Shown: positions 37,758 through 45,946 of the stretch, in pieces | Layout of the letters: the number at the start of each line of letters is the position of its first letter | How positions within the stretch are numbered: position 1 is the first letter of the stretch | Program-made: the position numbers and the translations under genes | Notes under the pieces: model-generated | Databases searched by the model: none | What the model saw: only the letters and a program-made list of their open reading frames with translations | What the model was told of the DNA's origin: nothing | Assembly: GCA_028290305.1 (NCBI GenBank) | Contig: JAQGKC010000430.1 | Location: forward strand, 1 to 53,357 | DNA from: Bradyrhizobium sp. | GTDB lineage: Bacteria; Pseudomonadota; Alphaproteobacteria; Rhizobiales; Xanthobacteraceae | Direction: 5' to 3' | DNA: 53,357 nt

Positions 37758-37982
37758 TCACTGCAGATCAACGGCGACCATTAGCATGCGATCTGCCGCG
37801 TGCTCAGATCCCACCGCAATGTCCACGGTCTCGATTTCCTGATTGTGGATATGCGCCAGCAATTGGCCAAGGTCGCGCATATCGACCAGCGCGCCGCAAA
37901 CCAGGCCATTGCCGAAATGGTCGATTTCGGTCCGCGCCACACAGTCAATATCGATCCCCGGCTTAGTTATCCAGTACCTCAT
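37758..37982 (-). CDS. small hypothetical protein
   Basis: About 74 residues starting MRYWITKPGIDIDC, with its ATG overlapping the end of the preceding 50-residue gene by 20 bases on the same strand, which suggests coupled translation. Composition is balanced with acidic stretches (DMRDLGQLLAHIHNQE). No domain is recognised. Confidence 0.5.
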   Translation of the reverse strand: MRYWITKPGIDIDCVARTEIDHFGNGLVCGALVDMRDLGQLLAHIHNQEIETVDIAVGSEHAADRMLMVAVDLQ

Positions 37983-38115
37983 ATTCGAACGCGACGCCTT
38001 CAGGGTCGTTTTCCTCCAACCATTCGTTTGCGACGCCGGAATTCGCAAAAACCTTGAGGTAGTCAATGTCGCCAACCTGCTTGCTTGTATCGATGTAAAT
38101 CCAAACCGTTTTCAT
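37963..38115 (-). CDS. small conserved acidic protein, unknown function
   Basis: A 50-residue protein MKTVWIYIDTSKQVGDIDYL... ending in NDPEGVAFEYEVLDN. The ATG at 38115 has a perfect AGGAGG ribosome site 6 bases upstream. From memory, closely similar short proteins are frequent in Bradyrhizobium, without known role. The longer open frame upstream to 38325 has no support. Confidence 0.75.
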   Translation of the reverse strand: MKTVWIYIDTSKQVGDIDYLKVFANSGVANEWLEENDPEGVAFEYEVLDN

Positions 38116-38161
38116 AGATCCTCCTGGATCCCCCGGTGCGGCAATTAGCTTGTGCTGCACA

Positions 38162-38186
38162 GGAACGAAGGGTCGTATTGATCGTT
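38162..38186 (+). promoter_or_regulatory. EcfG-type general stress promoter
   Basis: GGAAC (38162-38166), 16 bases, CGTT (38183-38186): an exact match to the alphaproteobacterial EcfG/RpoE2 consensus. It lies 64 bases before the alpha/beta hydrolase start. Confidence 0.75.
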
Positions 38187-38250
38187 CACTGGGCGCTGCA
38201 ACATTTCTCTGGGATACTCGGGATTTCGTGCACGCCCAACGAGCGCAATC

Positions 38251-39276
38251 ATGAACGTAGCACGCCCTAAAGCACACCCTGCGGCAGTCATAATCGATCA
38301 AGGCCGAGGGGCGGCTCGCACACATCCCTATATAGCAGCCACAGCAGCAACGATTGGCGCTTTGGCATTATCCGCCTTGGCGAACCGACATCTCGCTCAG
38401 AAAGCTATGCGCGACAACCCTCCGCAGGGTCAGTTCTTGGAGATAAACGGTATCCGGTTGCACTACATCGAGCGTGGAGCCGGCGAACCACTGGTCCTTC
38501 TTCATGGCAACGGGAGCATGATCCAGGATTTTGAGTCGAGCGGATTGGTCGATTTGGCCGCCAAGAACCATCGCGTCATCGTTTTCGACCGTCCCGGTTT
38601 TGGCCACAGTGATCGCCCCCGTAAAGTGATTTGGACGCCCCCAGCGCAAGCCGAATTGATTAACAATGCACTTCGGCGGCTTGGCGTCTCACAAGCGCTG
38701 GTGCTGGGACACTCCTGGGGCGCTTCTGTCGCGGTTGCCTTGGCGCTCTTACATCCGGAGCTTGTCCGCGGTCTGGTTTTGGCCTCGGGATACTACTATC
38801 CAACGGCACGGGGAGACGTAGTGGCACTATCAGCGCCAGCTGTGCCTTTGGCGGGCGACGTGATCAGCCATACCCTTTCGCCGATTGTGAGCCGCGTAAT
38901 GTGGCCCCTCTTGATGGCCAAAATCTTCGGTCCTCAGTCCGTGCCGAAAAAGTTCGATGGATTTCCAAAAGAGATGGCGGTACGCCCGTCTCAAATTCGC
39001 GCAACGGCGGCGGAATCTGCCCTTATGATTCCGGACGCCTTCAACTTCCAGGACCAGTATAAGAATTTAGAGATGCCTGTCAGCATCATCGCGGGCGAAG
39101 ACGACCGGTTGATCGACATCGACGAACAGTCGAGCCGCCTTCATGCCGACGTTGTCCAAAGTAGGTTTCACCGCGTTCCGGCCACCGGCCATATGGTGCA
39201 TCAGACGGCGACAGGCACAGTAATGTCGGCAATTAACGAAGTCGCCCGAGATGCCGCAGGAACCGGCCGGGGCTAG
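38251..39276 (+). CDS. alpha/beta hydrolase with N-terminal membrane anchor
   Basis: Protein of 341 residues. Residues about 27-45 (YIAATAATIGALALSALA) form one hydrophobic helix, followed by a full alpha/beta hydrolase: PLVLLHGNGSMIQDF oxyanion loop, Ser nucleophile in LGHSWGASVAVAL, a late Asp (AGEDDRL) and His (PATGHMVHQ). The substrate is unknown. It is followed 15 bases later by the AI-2E-family permease in the same frame, so the two form an operon, preceded by an exact EcfG-type promoter. Confidence 0.88.
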   Translation: MNVARPKAHPAAVIIDQGRGAARTHPYIAATAATIGALALSALANRHLAQKAMRDNPPQGQFLEINGIRLHYIERGAGEPLVLLHGNGSMIQDFESSGLVDLAAKNHRVIVFDRPGFGHSDRPRKVIWTPPAQAELINNALRRLGVSQALVLGHSWGASVAVALALLHPELVRGLVLASGYYYPTARGDVVALSAPAVPLAGDVISHTLSPIVSRVMWPLLMAKIFGPQSVPKKFDGFPKEMAVRPSQIRATAAESALMIPDAFNFQDQYKNLEMPVSIIAGEDDRLIDIDEQSSRLHADVVQSRFHRVPATGHMVHQTATGTVMSAINEVARDAAGTGRG

Positions 39277-39291
39277 ACAGAGGAGGTCGTC

Positions 39292-41265
39292 ATCCGACAG
39301 CCATTCAAAGCGCGCACCTCGGAAGAACTTATTGCGCTGCTAAGTGCGGTTGCAACAGCGATCCTTGCTGTCATTATTATAATGCTGCTCTATTTTGGTC
39401 GTGAGATTATTATACCCGTAGCCTTGGCGATTTTATTAAGTTTCGTGCTGGCACCTCTCGTTGGACTCCTCCAACGCATACGCATCCCACGCGGGTTAGC
39501 CGTCGTGAGTGTGGTTATAATCGCCTTTGCACTCTTATTCGCGATGGGAAGTCTACTCGCCACCCAACTGACGCAACTGGCCGGCGATCTGCCACGGTAT
39601 CAATCCACGATAACCGAGAAGATCCAGTCGTTTCGCGATACCACGGCCGGTCGGGGCACGCTTGAACGCGCGTCCGGTATGTTGAAGGACCTAAGCAAAG
39701 AACTGGACAAGCCGAAGGACGCAGCGTCCGCGCTAGGTGCGGTCGCAAGCCCGAAAGCGGCGGCTCTCCTCACACCCGTTCCTGTGGAAGTCCGTCAACC
39801 TGATCCAGGCGCTCTGGAGAGTTTGCAAAGCCTTATTTCTCCACTGCTTCATCCGCTGGCAACAACGGGCATCATCATCATTTTTGTCATCTTCATTTTG
39901 CTTCAACGCGAGGATCTTCGTAATAGGCTGATCCGGTTGGCAGGCTCGCATGACCTGCAGCGGACCACAGCCGCCCTAGACGACGCAGCGAGCCGCCTCA
40001 GCCGGCTTTTTCTAATTCAACTCCTTCTAAACGGAAGCTTTGGCGTCATTATCGGAACGGGCCTATGGCTGATTGGCGTCCCCAGCGCGATCTTGTGGGG
40101 CATTTTGGCAGCAGTGTTGCGCTTCGTGCCTTATATCGGCGCGGCTATCGCTGCCGCCTTTCCTCTGGTTCTTGCTGTCGCCGTCGATCCAACCTGGTCC
40201 ATGCTGCTTTGGACACTCGCCCTGTTTCTTGTCGTCGAGCCGATCGTTGGGCATGTAATTGAACCGATGGTCTACGGACATAGCACGGGACTCTCACCTC
40301 TCGCAGTCGTTGCATCAGCAACATTTTGGACTGCGCTCTGGGGTCCGATTGGCCTTGTGCTGGCGACGCCACTGACGGTCTGTCTGGTCGTGCTTGGGCG
40401 GCATGTCGAACGCCTGGAGTTCCTTGACGTCATGTTCGGGGACCGACCTGCGCTCTCTCCTCCCGAGATATTTTATCAGCGGATGCTCGCTGGTGATCCA
40501 ACTGAAGCCTCCGAAAAGGCCGAGGAATTCTTGAAGGAGCGATCTCTTGCTTCTTATTACGACGAGGTCGCCTTAAAGGGATTGCAATTGGCTCAAGCTG
40601 ATGCCGAACGTGGCGCGCTCGATCATGAACGTCTTACAAAGATCAGGGACGCTGTGAGCGAATTTGCAAATAACATTTCGGACCCGGACGACCGTCCGTT
40701 GCCGAAGGTCAATTCAACCACTGATGCAGAAGCAACGTCTGCGGTAGAGACCGTGACCGAAGATGCTCCTTATGAAAATTTACCAATTCTCAGTAAAATA
40801 GATTTGCCTCCCGAATGGCAGGGCGAGTATCCCGTCCTCTGTGTGGCTGGGCGTAGTCTCATCGATGAAGCCGCCGCCATCATGCTCGCTCAGCTCTCGA
40901 CTTCACATGGTCTAGCAGCCCGCGTCGAGGCGGCCGAAGCTTTGTCTACCGCCAACGTCTTCCGGCTTGAGACAACTGGAGTTGAGATCGTCTGTTTAAT
41001 CTATATGGATGCAGGTGGCCCAGCTCACATGCGTTACTCCGTTCGACGTCTTCGTCGTAAATTACCGAAGGCAACAATTATTTTGGGTTGCTGGATCAAG
41101 GATATGGCCCCCGGGGCGTTAGAAGAACTCCGAGATAGTGCGAAAGCAGACCTCGCTGCTGCGAGCCTGGGCGAGGCGCTTAAATTGTGCATTGAGGCGA
41201 CGGGTCTAGAAGGCCCTGCGCAGACAACGACGGAAGATCAACTTTCGGGCACGGCGGTGGCGTAG
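39292..41265 (+). CDS. AI-2E transporter (PerM/TqsA) family permease with long C-terminal extension
   Basis: The first ATG (39382) gives 627 residues, but the reading frame continues upstream through a hydrophobic first helix (LSAVATAILAVIII) to an AGGAGG ribosome site at 39281-39286. The codon at the right spacing is ATC (39292), so a rare non-canonical start or a mutated ATG is likely; I extend to there. About eight membrane helices cover the first 380 residues, with LRFVPYIGAAIAAAFPLVLA typical of the family. The last ~250 residues are soluble and family-atypical. Transport substrate unknown. Confidence 0.82.
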   Translation: MRQPFKARTSEELIALLSAVATAILAVIIIMLLYFGREIIIPVALAILLSFVLAPLVGLLQRIRIPRGLAVVSVVIIAFALLFAMGSLLATQLTQLAGDLPRYQSTITEKIQSFRDTTAGRGTLERASGMLKDLSKELDKPKDAASALGAVASPKAAALLTPVPVEVRQPDPGALESLQSLISPLLHPLATTGIIIIFVIFILLQREDLRNRLIRLAGSHDLQRTTAALDDAASRLSRLFLIQLLLNGSFGVIIGTGLWLIGVPSAILWGILAAVLRFVPYIGAAIAAAFPLVLAVAVDPTWSMLLWTLALFLVVEPIVGHVIEPMVYGHSTGLSPLAVVASATFWTALWGPIGLVLATPLTVCLVVLGRHVERLEFLDVMFGDRPALSPPEIFYQRMLAGDPTEASEKAEEFLKERSLASYYDEVALKGLQLAQADAERGALDHERLTKIRDAVSEFANNISDPDDRPLPKVNSTTDAEATSAVETVTEDAPYENLPILSKIDLPPEWQGEYPVLCVAGRSLIDEAAAIMLAQLSTSHGLAARVEAAEALSTANVFRLETTGVEIVCLIYMDAGGPAHMRYSVRRLRRKLPKATIILGCWIKDMAPGALEELRDSAKADLAAASLGEALKLCIEATGLEGPAQTTTEDQLSGTAVA

Positions 41266-41328
41266 GAGACGCAGCAGAGTAATCCCAAAGCACGTTCACA
41301 TGGGTTAGAGCTTCCCGAGGAAACACGA

Positions 41329-41637
41329 ATGGCAACCACAAAGGATCAACTAAACAGATACTTCGCGATGATTGATCGGCGAGTCCCGACGAGAGTTTCG
41401 CGTTCATCCGATGGCTGCGTAAGCCGTCCTCTTTCACAGTTCGTCCCCTCGTTGCATTGCTGCTGATTGTTGGAGGCTTCTTTAGTTTCTTACCTATTTT
41501 TGGGTCTGTGGATGCTGCCTCTCGGCCTGCTGTTCATTGCGCAAGATGCGCCCTTGCTGCAAAAACCCTTAGTCAGAGCGCTAACGTGGGTTGAAGCGAG
41601 GTGGGAGTTGCTAAAAGTGAAGTGGCGAAGCCGGTAA
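41329..41637 (+). pseudogene. small membrane-protein gene broken by two frameshifts
   Basis: From an ATG with GAGGAAA upstream: MATTKDQLNRYFAMIDRRVP..., then after a shift near 41403 FIRWLRKPSSFTVRPLVALL with a hydrophobic helix, then after a second shift near 41506 LWMLPLGLLFIAQDAPLLQK to the end (TAA 41635-41637). Joined, the pieces make a ~100-residue protein with two membrane helices. Confidence 0.7.
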
Positions 41638-42156
41638 CGGTCCTTCGCTATCTATAACGAGCGCGATCGCTCTTGCGTTGGGGGCGTCATTTCAGCTCGC
41701 CGATCATTATCGGCTGTCCAGAAAATTGAGGTTGATCCCGGGCCCCGAGGGTCATTTCCACAGCGGCCATGTCGAAGGGACGTTGGTCGACAGCTGCCAA
41801 GGACATTGCAATCCTGGCGGCGCTTCAGGCTCTTTACGGCATGGACGTTCACGACATGCTTTTGAAGACGAGTCTGGGCGAGCGGCGGTAAGCCAGATTG
41901 AAGGCGCAAGGCGAGCGCGTGAAGCACATCCAGCCGAGGGCATCCGAGACACGATCAAGGCCTACGCACCGAAAGCTGAGAATTGCACTCGCGTCCCCTG
42001 GCGGTAACTTTATAGCGGCACCAGGAGCGGGAACCGCTTCAGCTGCTCTTGAAAAGATAACTCTGGTATTCTCCGATTGTGCCCTTTGTGCCATGCGCAG
42101 CCTGCCGACATACCGTTGCCGACATCTTTTTTGAAGGGACGTCCTAACTTTTGTTG
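41638..42156. other. gap without a confident gene
   Basis: Only a 40-codon frame at 41769-41891 (MSKGRWSTAAKDIAILAALQ...) looks protein-like, and it lacks a ribosome site. Downstream bases could be the remainder of a decayed gene. Nothing else is supported. Confidence 0.4.
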
Positions 42157-42181
42157 GGAACCGAGAAAATCCGTCGCAGTT
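42157..42181 (+). promoter_or_regulatory. EcfG-like promoter (one -10 mismatch)
   Basis: GGAAC (42157-42161), 16 bases, AGTT (42178-42181), just upstream of the Crp/Fnr-type gene. It implies that translation starts downstream of the TTG at 42151. Confidence 0.5.
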
Positions 42182-42216
42182 TCCTCGTCATCCTCTTGCA
42201 GTGTTGGAGCTCTGCC

Positions 42217-42947
42217 CTGACCAACGAATCCATAACGAACGCGCTTATCACACGACTTCGGACAACATCGGCGTTGGACGACCAGGATGTCCAGACGGTT
42301 CGGTCCTTGCCGGTTGTGGTGAAGCACTATCAGTCGGGTCAGGCCATTGTTCGAGATGGTGACAGGCCGGTCGAGTGCTGTCTCCTTTCTCAAGGGTTTT
42401 GCATTCGGTCCAAGACGACGTCAAATGGGAGGCGGCAAATTCTCTCGATCCACGTACCCGGCGATATACCCGACCTACAGAGCCTGCATTTGCAGGTACT
42501 GGATCATGATCTCACGACGCTCACCGAATGCACCTTGGGCTTCATCAGCCACGTTTCCCTTCGGGAGATTACCCGCCGAAGACCGAACGTCGCAGAAGTC
42601 TTCTGGCGAGACACCCTGATCGACGCCGCCATGTTTCGGGAGTGGATTGTCAATGTGGGACAGCGCGCGGCCCCAAACCGGGTTGCTCATATTATCGTCG
42701 AACTCCGAGAGCGCTTGAAACTCATCGGCATGGTTCAGGCTGCCCGATTCGAGATGCCGTTGACTCAGGAACAGCTTGGGGAAGCCATGGGAATTACCTC
42801 GGTCCACGTCAATCGGATTGTGAAACAACTCGTGACGAAAACGTGCTTGAGTTTCACCGCGGCTCCGTCACAGTGATCGACGAGCAAAAGGTTCTGGAAT
42901 TAGCCGACTTTGACGGTCGTTATTTGCATCAGAGGCCATCTCTCTAG
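42217..42947 (+). pseudogene. Crp/Fnr-family regulator with frameshifted C terminus
   Basis: The cyclic-nucleotide-binding-like domain (GQAIVRDGDRPVECCLLSQG, HVPGDIPDLQSLHL) and the start of the HTH (PLTQEQLGEAMGITSVHVNRIV) are in one frame. After VKQL the wing RDENVLEFHRGSVTVIDEQKV...YLHQRPSL continues in another frame to a TAG (42945-42947), so one base appears lost near 42832. The uncorrected frame stops at 42876. The start is also odd: the best ribosome site (GGAG, 42206-42209) leads to a CTG at 42217. It may still encode a truncated product. Confidence 0.7.
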
Positions 42948-42956
42948 GGCAAACGA

Positions 42957-43184
42957 ATGCCACGCTTTCACTTCCACATCGTAGAGGACGAGCGCGTTGT
43001 CAAAGACGAAGAGGGGCAAGAATTTTCCGAAAATGAGGCTGTTCGCAGAGAAGCGGTAGAAACAGGCGCCTCAATCGCCAGGGATGCATTCATTCGAGGG
43101 AGCGCGAGCCGAGTTATCGTTGACGTGCGAAGTCGGGACCAACAGTTCTTGAAAGTGACCATCTCCCTCACAGTCGAGGAGTGA
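42957..43184 (+). CDS. DUF6894 family protein (copy 1)
   Basis: A 75-residue protein MPRFHFHIVEDERVVKDEEG..., the standard DUF6894 opening (R-F/Y-F-H/D-x-x) followed by an acidic 'D-E-G' turn and a single helix (AVRREAVETGASIARDAF), ending with strands VRSRDQQFLKVTISL. Function is unknown. Two further members occur at 47386 and 50389. It begins 9 bases after the regulator gene's last stop. A GGAAT-N17-CGTT stretch at 42896 is a weak promoter candidate. Confidence 0.85.
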   Translation: MPRFHFHIVEDERVVKDEEGQEFSENEAVRREAVETGASIARDAFIRGSASRVIVDVRSRDQQFLKVTISLTVEE

Positions 43185-43299
43185 AACGAACTTCAGGCCC
43201 TAACGCGCTTGCACGAACTGTATCGCGACCAATTGTCCGGGCGGCGTGGGCGCTCCAGAAGCATGGCGCTGCACGCTTAGTAGCCGGCGGCCCCGCCTA

Positions 43300-44583
43300 T
43301 TATGCTCCATCAATCGTTGCCTGCTCAATCGCTGCCGGCATCTTGGCGACCGACATGAGCGACCGAGCGACTTGGTTGAGAAGCTGATCGGCGTTTTCTT
43401 CCTCCGCAAGGGATTTGGACAGCAGCACTACGATCGCTCTCTGCCTGAGCTGCTGCGCGAGATTCCGGGCGGTGGTGTAGCCCGAGATCTCATAATGCTC
43501 CACCCGTTGCGCCGCGCCGATAAGGGCGAGATCGGCGGCCGCGTCTTCTTTCTTTTCGCCTTCCTCCATAACCGCTTGGCCTTCCTCGACAAGGCCCATC
43601 CTCCCCCGACAGGGCTTTGCGCGCGCCGTCTTGCCGAGCAGGTCAAAACATTCGTTCAGGCGCTCGATTTGCGTTTCGGTTTCCGCGAGATGTCGCTCGA
43701 ATAGTTCGCGGAGCTGGTCGAAGCGCGCAGCTTCCGCCATCTTTGGAAGCGCCTTAATCAACTGCTTTTCGGCGTGGAGGATATCGCGCAGCTCTTCGAT
43801 CAGCAGTTCATCCAGACCTTCCGGAGTCTCCACAGGCGAACTCTCGGTCACAACGGCGGAAGCCGCGCCAGGTTCGCCGCTCTGGATTGCGGGAGATTCA
43901 ACAAAAGCCCACTCCTCGCCCTCGTTCCAGGGACCGCGTGTGTCGATCTCGCCGTGATCGCCGGCGCCTGTCGGGTCGTTGAAGTATTGATTGACGAGAC
44001 CGGGTGTGGGCGCGACGCGGCCGATGCTAAAGGCCGGCTTGCCCATGCTCTCTAGCGCCAGCGCGAACGCCTTCATATGCGTGATTTCCCGCGTCATCAG
44101 AAATTGCAGGGCATCTTTAGTGCCCGCGTCATCGCAGAAATTGATGAGCCGCTCATAGACGATCTTGGCACGCGCTTCCGCGACGATATTGCTGCGAAGA
44201 TCAACATCAAGTTCACCAGTGATCTTCAAGTAATCGGCGGTCCAGGGATTGCCCTGCGAATTGAAGAGGTTCACCCCGCCGCCGCCTGCGATCGCGATCA
44301 AGGGGTCGGCCTCGGCGGCCTGACGGTCGAATTTGGATGGTTTGAGATGCATCCGCGCCAGGCATCCCACGATCTCGAGATGGCTAAGTTCCTCGGTGCC
44401 GATATCCATCAGGAGATCCTTGCGGTCAGGGTCTTCGCAATTGAGGCCCTGGATCGAATATTGCATCGCGGCTGCGAGTTCACCGTTCGCGCCCCCGAAC
44501 TGTTCAAGGAGCATATTTCCAAAACGCGGGTCCGGTTCGTCGACGCGGACGGTGAACATGAGCTTCTTGACGTGATGATACAT
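43300..44583 (-). CDS. manganese catalase fused to a ferritin-like DUF892 (YciE/YciF) domain
   Basis: Protein of 427 residues. Residues 1 to ~220 are a manganese catalase, with dimanganese ligands Glu35 (GANGELAAAM), Glu65 and His68 (GTEELSHLEI), AEARAKIVYE and ITHMKAFA supplying the later Glu and His. A Pro/Glu-rich linker follows. Residues ~255-415 (LDELLIEELRDILHAEKQLIKALPKM to the end) form a YciE/DUF892 four-helix ferritin-like domain. It would break down hydrogen peroxide. A near-consensus EcfG promoter precedes it at 44623-44647. Confidence 0.9.
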   Translation of the reverse strand: MYHHVKKLMFTVRVDEPDPRFGNMLLEQFGGANGELAAAMQYSIQGLNCEDPDRKDLLMDIGTEELSHLEIVGCLARMHLKPSKFDRQAAEADPLIAIAGGGGVNLFNSQGNPWTADYLKITGELDVDLRSNIVAEARAKIVYERLINFCDDAGTKDALQFLMTREITHMKAFALALESMGKPAFSIGRVAPTPGLVNQYFNDPTGAGDHGEIDTRGPWNEGEEWAFVESPAIQSGEPGAASAVVTESSPVETPEGLDELLIEELRDILHAEKQLIKALPKMAEAARFDQLRELFERHLAETETQIERLNECFDLLGKTARAKPCRGRMGLVEEGQAVMEEGEKKEDAAADLALIGAAQRVEHYEISGYTTARNLAQQLRQRAIVVLLSKSLAEEENADQLLNQVARSLMSVAKMPAAIEQATIDGA

Positions 44584-44622
44584 GGCCGGCCTCGCTTGAG
44601 TTTGGCAGGAAGATGAAGTTGC

Positions 44623-44647
44623 AACCCGAGCCGACGACTAACGTTCC
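44623..44647 (-). promoter_or_regulatory. EcfG-like promoter (one -10 mismatch)
   Basis: On the minus strand GGAAC (44647-44643), 16 bases, GGTT (44626-44623), ending 39 bases before the Mn catalase ATG. Confidence 0.6.
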
Positions 44648-44711
44648 TGATTGTTCTCAGAAATCGCTGACGGCCCAAATTCCTTAGCGCACGGAAGCTC
44701 CCGACGGGGCA

Positions 44712-44867
44712 TTAACGCGGCTGTTCTGGGACGGCTTGTCCGTTGGCTTTTTTCAATTGCCGTTCTGCCTGATGATAGAATTCCGGATCTCAGCCGTCAG
44801 GCTTTCCCGCTTGCTCCCAAAGTTCATAAGCGCGGCGAACGATATCCATTTCAGCGGGTCTCTGCAT
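44712..44867 (-). pseudogene. DUF2934-type gene with an in-frame stop
   Basis: An ATG preceded by AAGGAAG gives MQRPAEMDIVRRAYELWEQ then AGKPDG, a TGA at 44792-44790, and continues in the same frame DPEFYHQAERQLKKANGQA to a TAA. DUF2934 proteins normally have Arg here (GR-D/E-PEF), so a single CGA to TGA change explains the stop. Confidence 0.7.
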
Positions 44868-45054
44868 TTCAACTTCCTTAACATTCGCTTCGGAAGCATC
44901 CGCCGGCCGCGAACTTGGGGATTGCCACGCCACTCGATAGCGCGATTTAGCCACAGCACAGCTTGATCAAATCAATCGTCGTATCGCTCTGGCGGGTTGA
45001 GCGTTCTCGCAACCGATAGATGCAAGTTTGAGGAAGCCCTGGCCCGGGTACATC

Positions 45055-45252
45055 TCACTGCGGCGTTTGCAGGCCCGGAGACGATAGCCATTCGTTGATG
45101 TGCGAGGCGGTCTCTAACTGGCGAGCTTTGCGCAAAAGGCTCTCGCGCTCTTTGCCGACCGGTAACGTGCGAGCGTTTTGTCTTAGCCGCTCTGCCTCAT
45201 GAGCTAGGCGATCGCCCAATGTAATAGTCTGTGTGAAACGGTTTCTTTGCAT
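45055..45252 (-). CDS. small conserved helical protein, unknown function
   Basis: A 65-residue protein MQRNRFTQTITLGDRLAHEA... with a charged helix (ERLRQNARTLPVGKERESLLRKARQLE) and a C-terminal TASHINEWLSSPGL. This short, highly charged type recurs in Bradyrhizobium as far as I recall. The longer frame to 45354 has no ribosome site. No function known. Confidence 0.75.
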   Translation of the reverse strand: MQRNRFTQTITLGDRLAHEAERLRQNARTLPVGKERESLLRKARQLETASHINEWLSSPGLQTPQ

Positions 45253-45333
45253 GGCGCTGCTGCCTATTTTGTTGGGGGGCGCTATCAGCGTTCTCATCAC
45301 GGATAAAAGCGACGGGATAACCCGATGATCGAG

Positions 45334-45365
45334 ACAGGGTGCGCCCTGAATCACAGGGTGCGCCC
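45334..45365. repeat. two 13-base direct repeats
   Basis: acagggtgcgccc at 45334-45346 and 45353-45365 (19-base period), each nearly palindromic (agggtgcgccct). They lie upstream of the 65-residue gene and could be a regulator site. Confidence 0.5.
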
Positions 45366-45884
45366 GAAATCATGCAAGGCGCTACAACAAAAGTTAAGTA
45401 GTTACCGGACCAATGCTGAACAGCACGAGGCGCGGGCACCGTGGGATCGCCTGAAAAGAAGGGCGATGCGACAACTCCCGGCGGCACGATGAAGAAGTAG
45501 TCGCGAAGTTGTCATAGAAAGCGCGCGGTACTTGCTCCGGAGTATGGAGTTGCCGCGCGCTCGCTGCTAGACGGAGTTTCCTTCAATCTGGCACGTGCTA
45601 TTCTTGGGTTTTGTCGATGACGGTATCGGTTACTTTGTCGCAGCTTCCGCGCTTCGATCGAAAATCCCGCTTGGCCGGGTCGCCCACTAAGGCGCAGGCT
45701 ATGCATTTGAAGAGCCTGGGCGAAGAAGTCTATTAAACGGTAGCTTGAAGGGTGCCTTACCCAGGCGGCCGGGCGAGGATTGAGGCTAATTCATTCCGGC
45801 GTTGGGCGCAGAGCAACATCCGGCGACCCTGGAATTTCACGCCGCGACCGGCGTAAGCCGGACGCACATTAATTCAGGAAGACA
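45366..45884. other. gap with one possible 39-codon gene
   Basis: No long frame is convincing. A plus-strand frame at 45617-45736 reads MTVSVTLSQLPRFDRKSRLA... ending SLGEEVY; it is protein-like but has no clear ribosome site. Confidence 0.4.
45617..45736 (+). CDS. possible 39-residue small protein
   Basis: ATG to TAA frame with balanced composition and a basic centre (FDRKSRLAGSPTKAQAMH). No known family and no clear ribosome site; kept only as a candidate. Confidence 0.25.
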   Translation: MTVSVTLSQLPRFDRKSRLAGSPTKAQAMHLKSLGEEVY

Positions 45885-45909
45885 GGAACATCTTTGGAAA
45901 GAGAGGGTT
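45885..45909 (+). promoter_or_regulatory. EcfG-like promoter (one -10 mismatch)
   Basis: GGAAC (45885-45889), 16 bases, GGTT (45906-45909), 37 bases before the ATG of the membrane protein gene. Confidence 0.6.
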
Positions 45910-45946
45910 ACAGGCGAAGTTTCCAATTTGCAGAAGGCGTGTCCAA

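Noticed and set aside
44790..44792. The in-frame TGA in the DUF2934-type gene as selenocysteine
   Set aside because: The family has Arg here, not Cys, and no selenocysteine-insertion hairpin is apparent after it; a CGA to TGA mutation is simpler.
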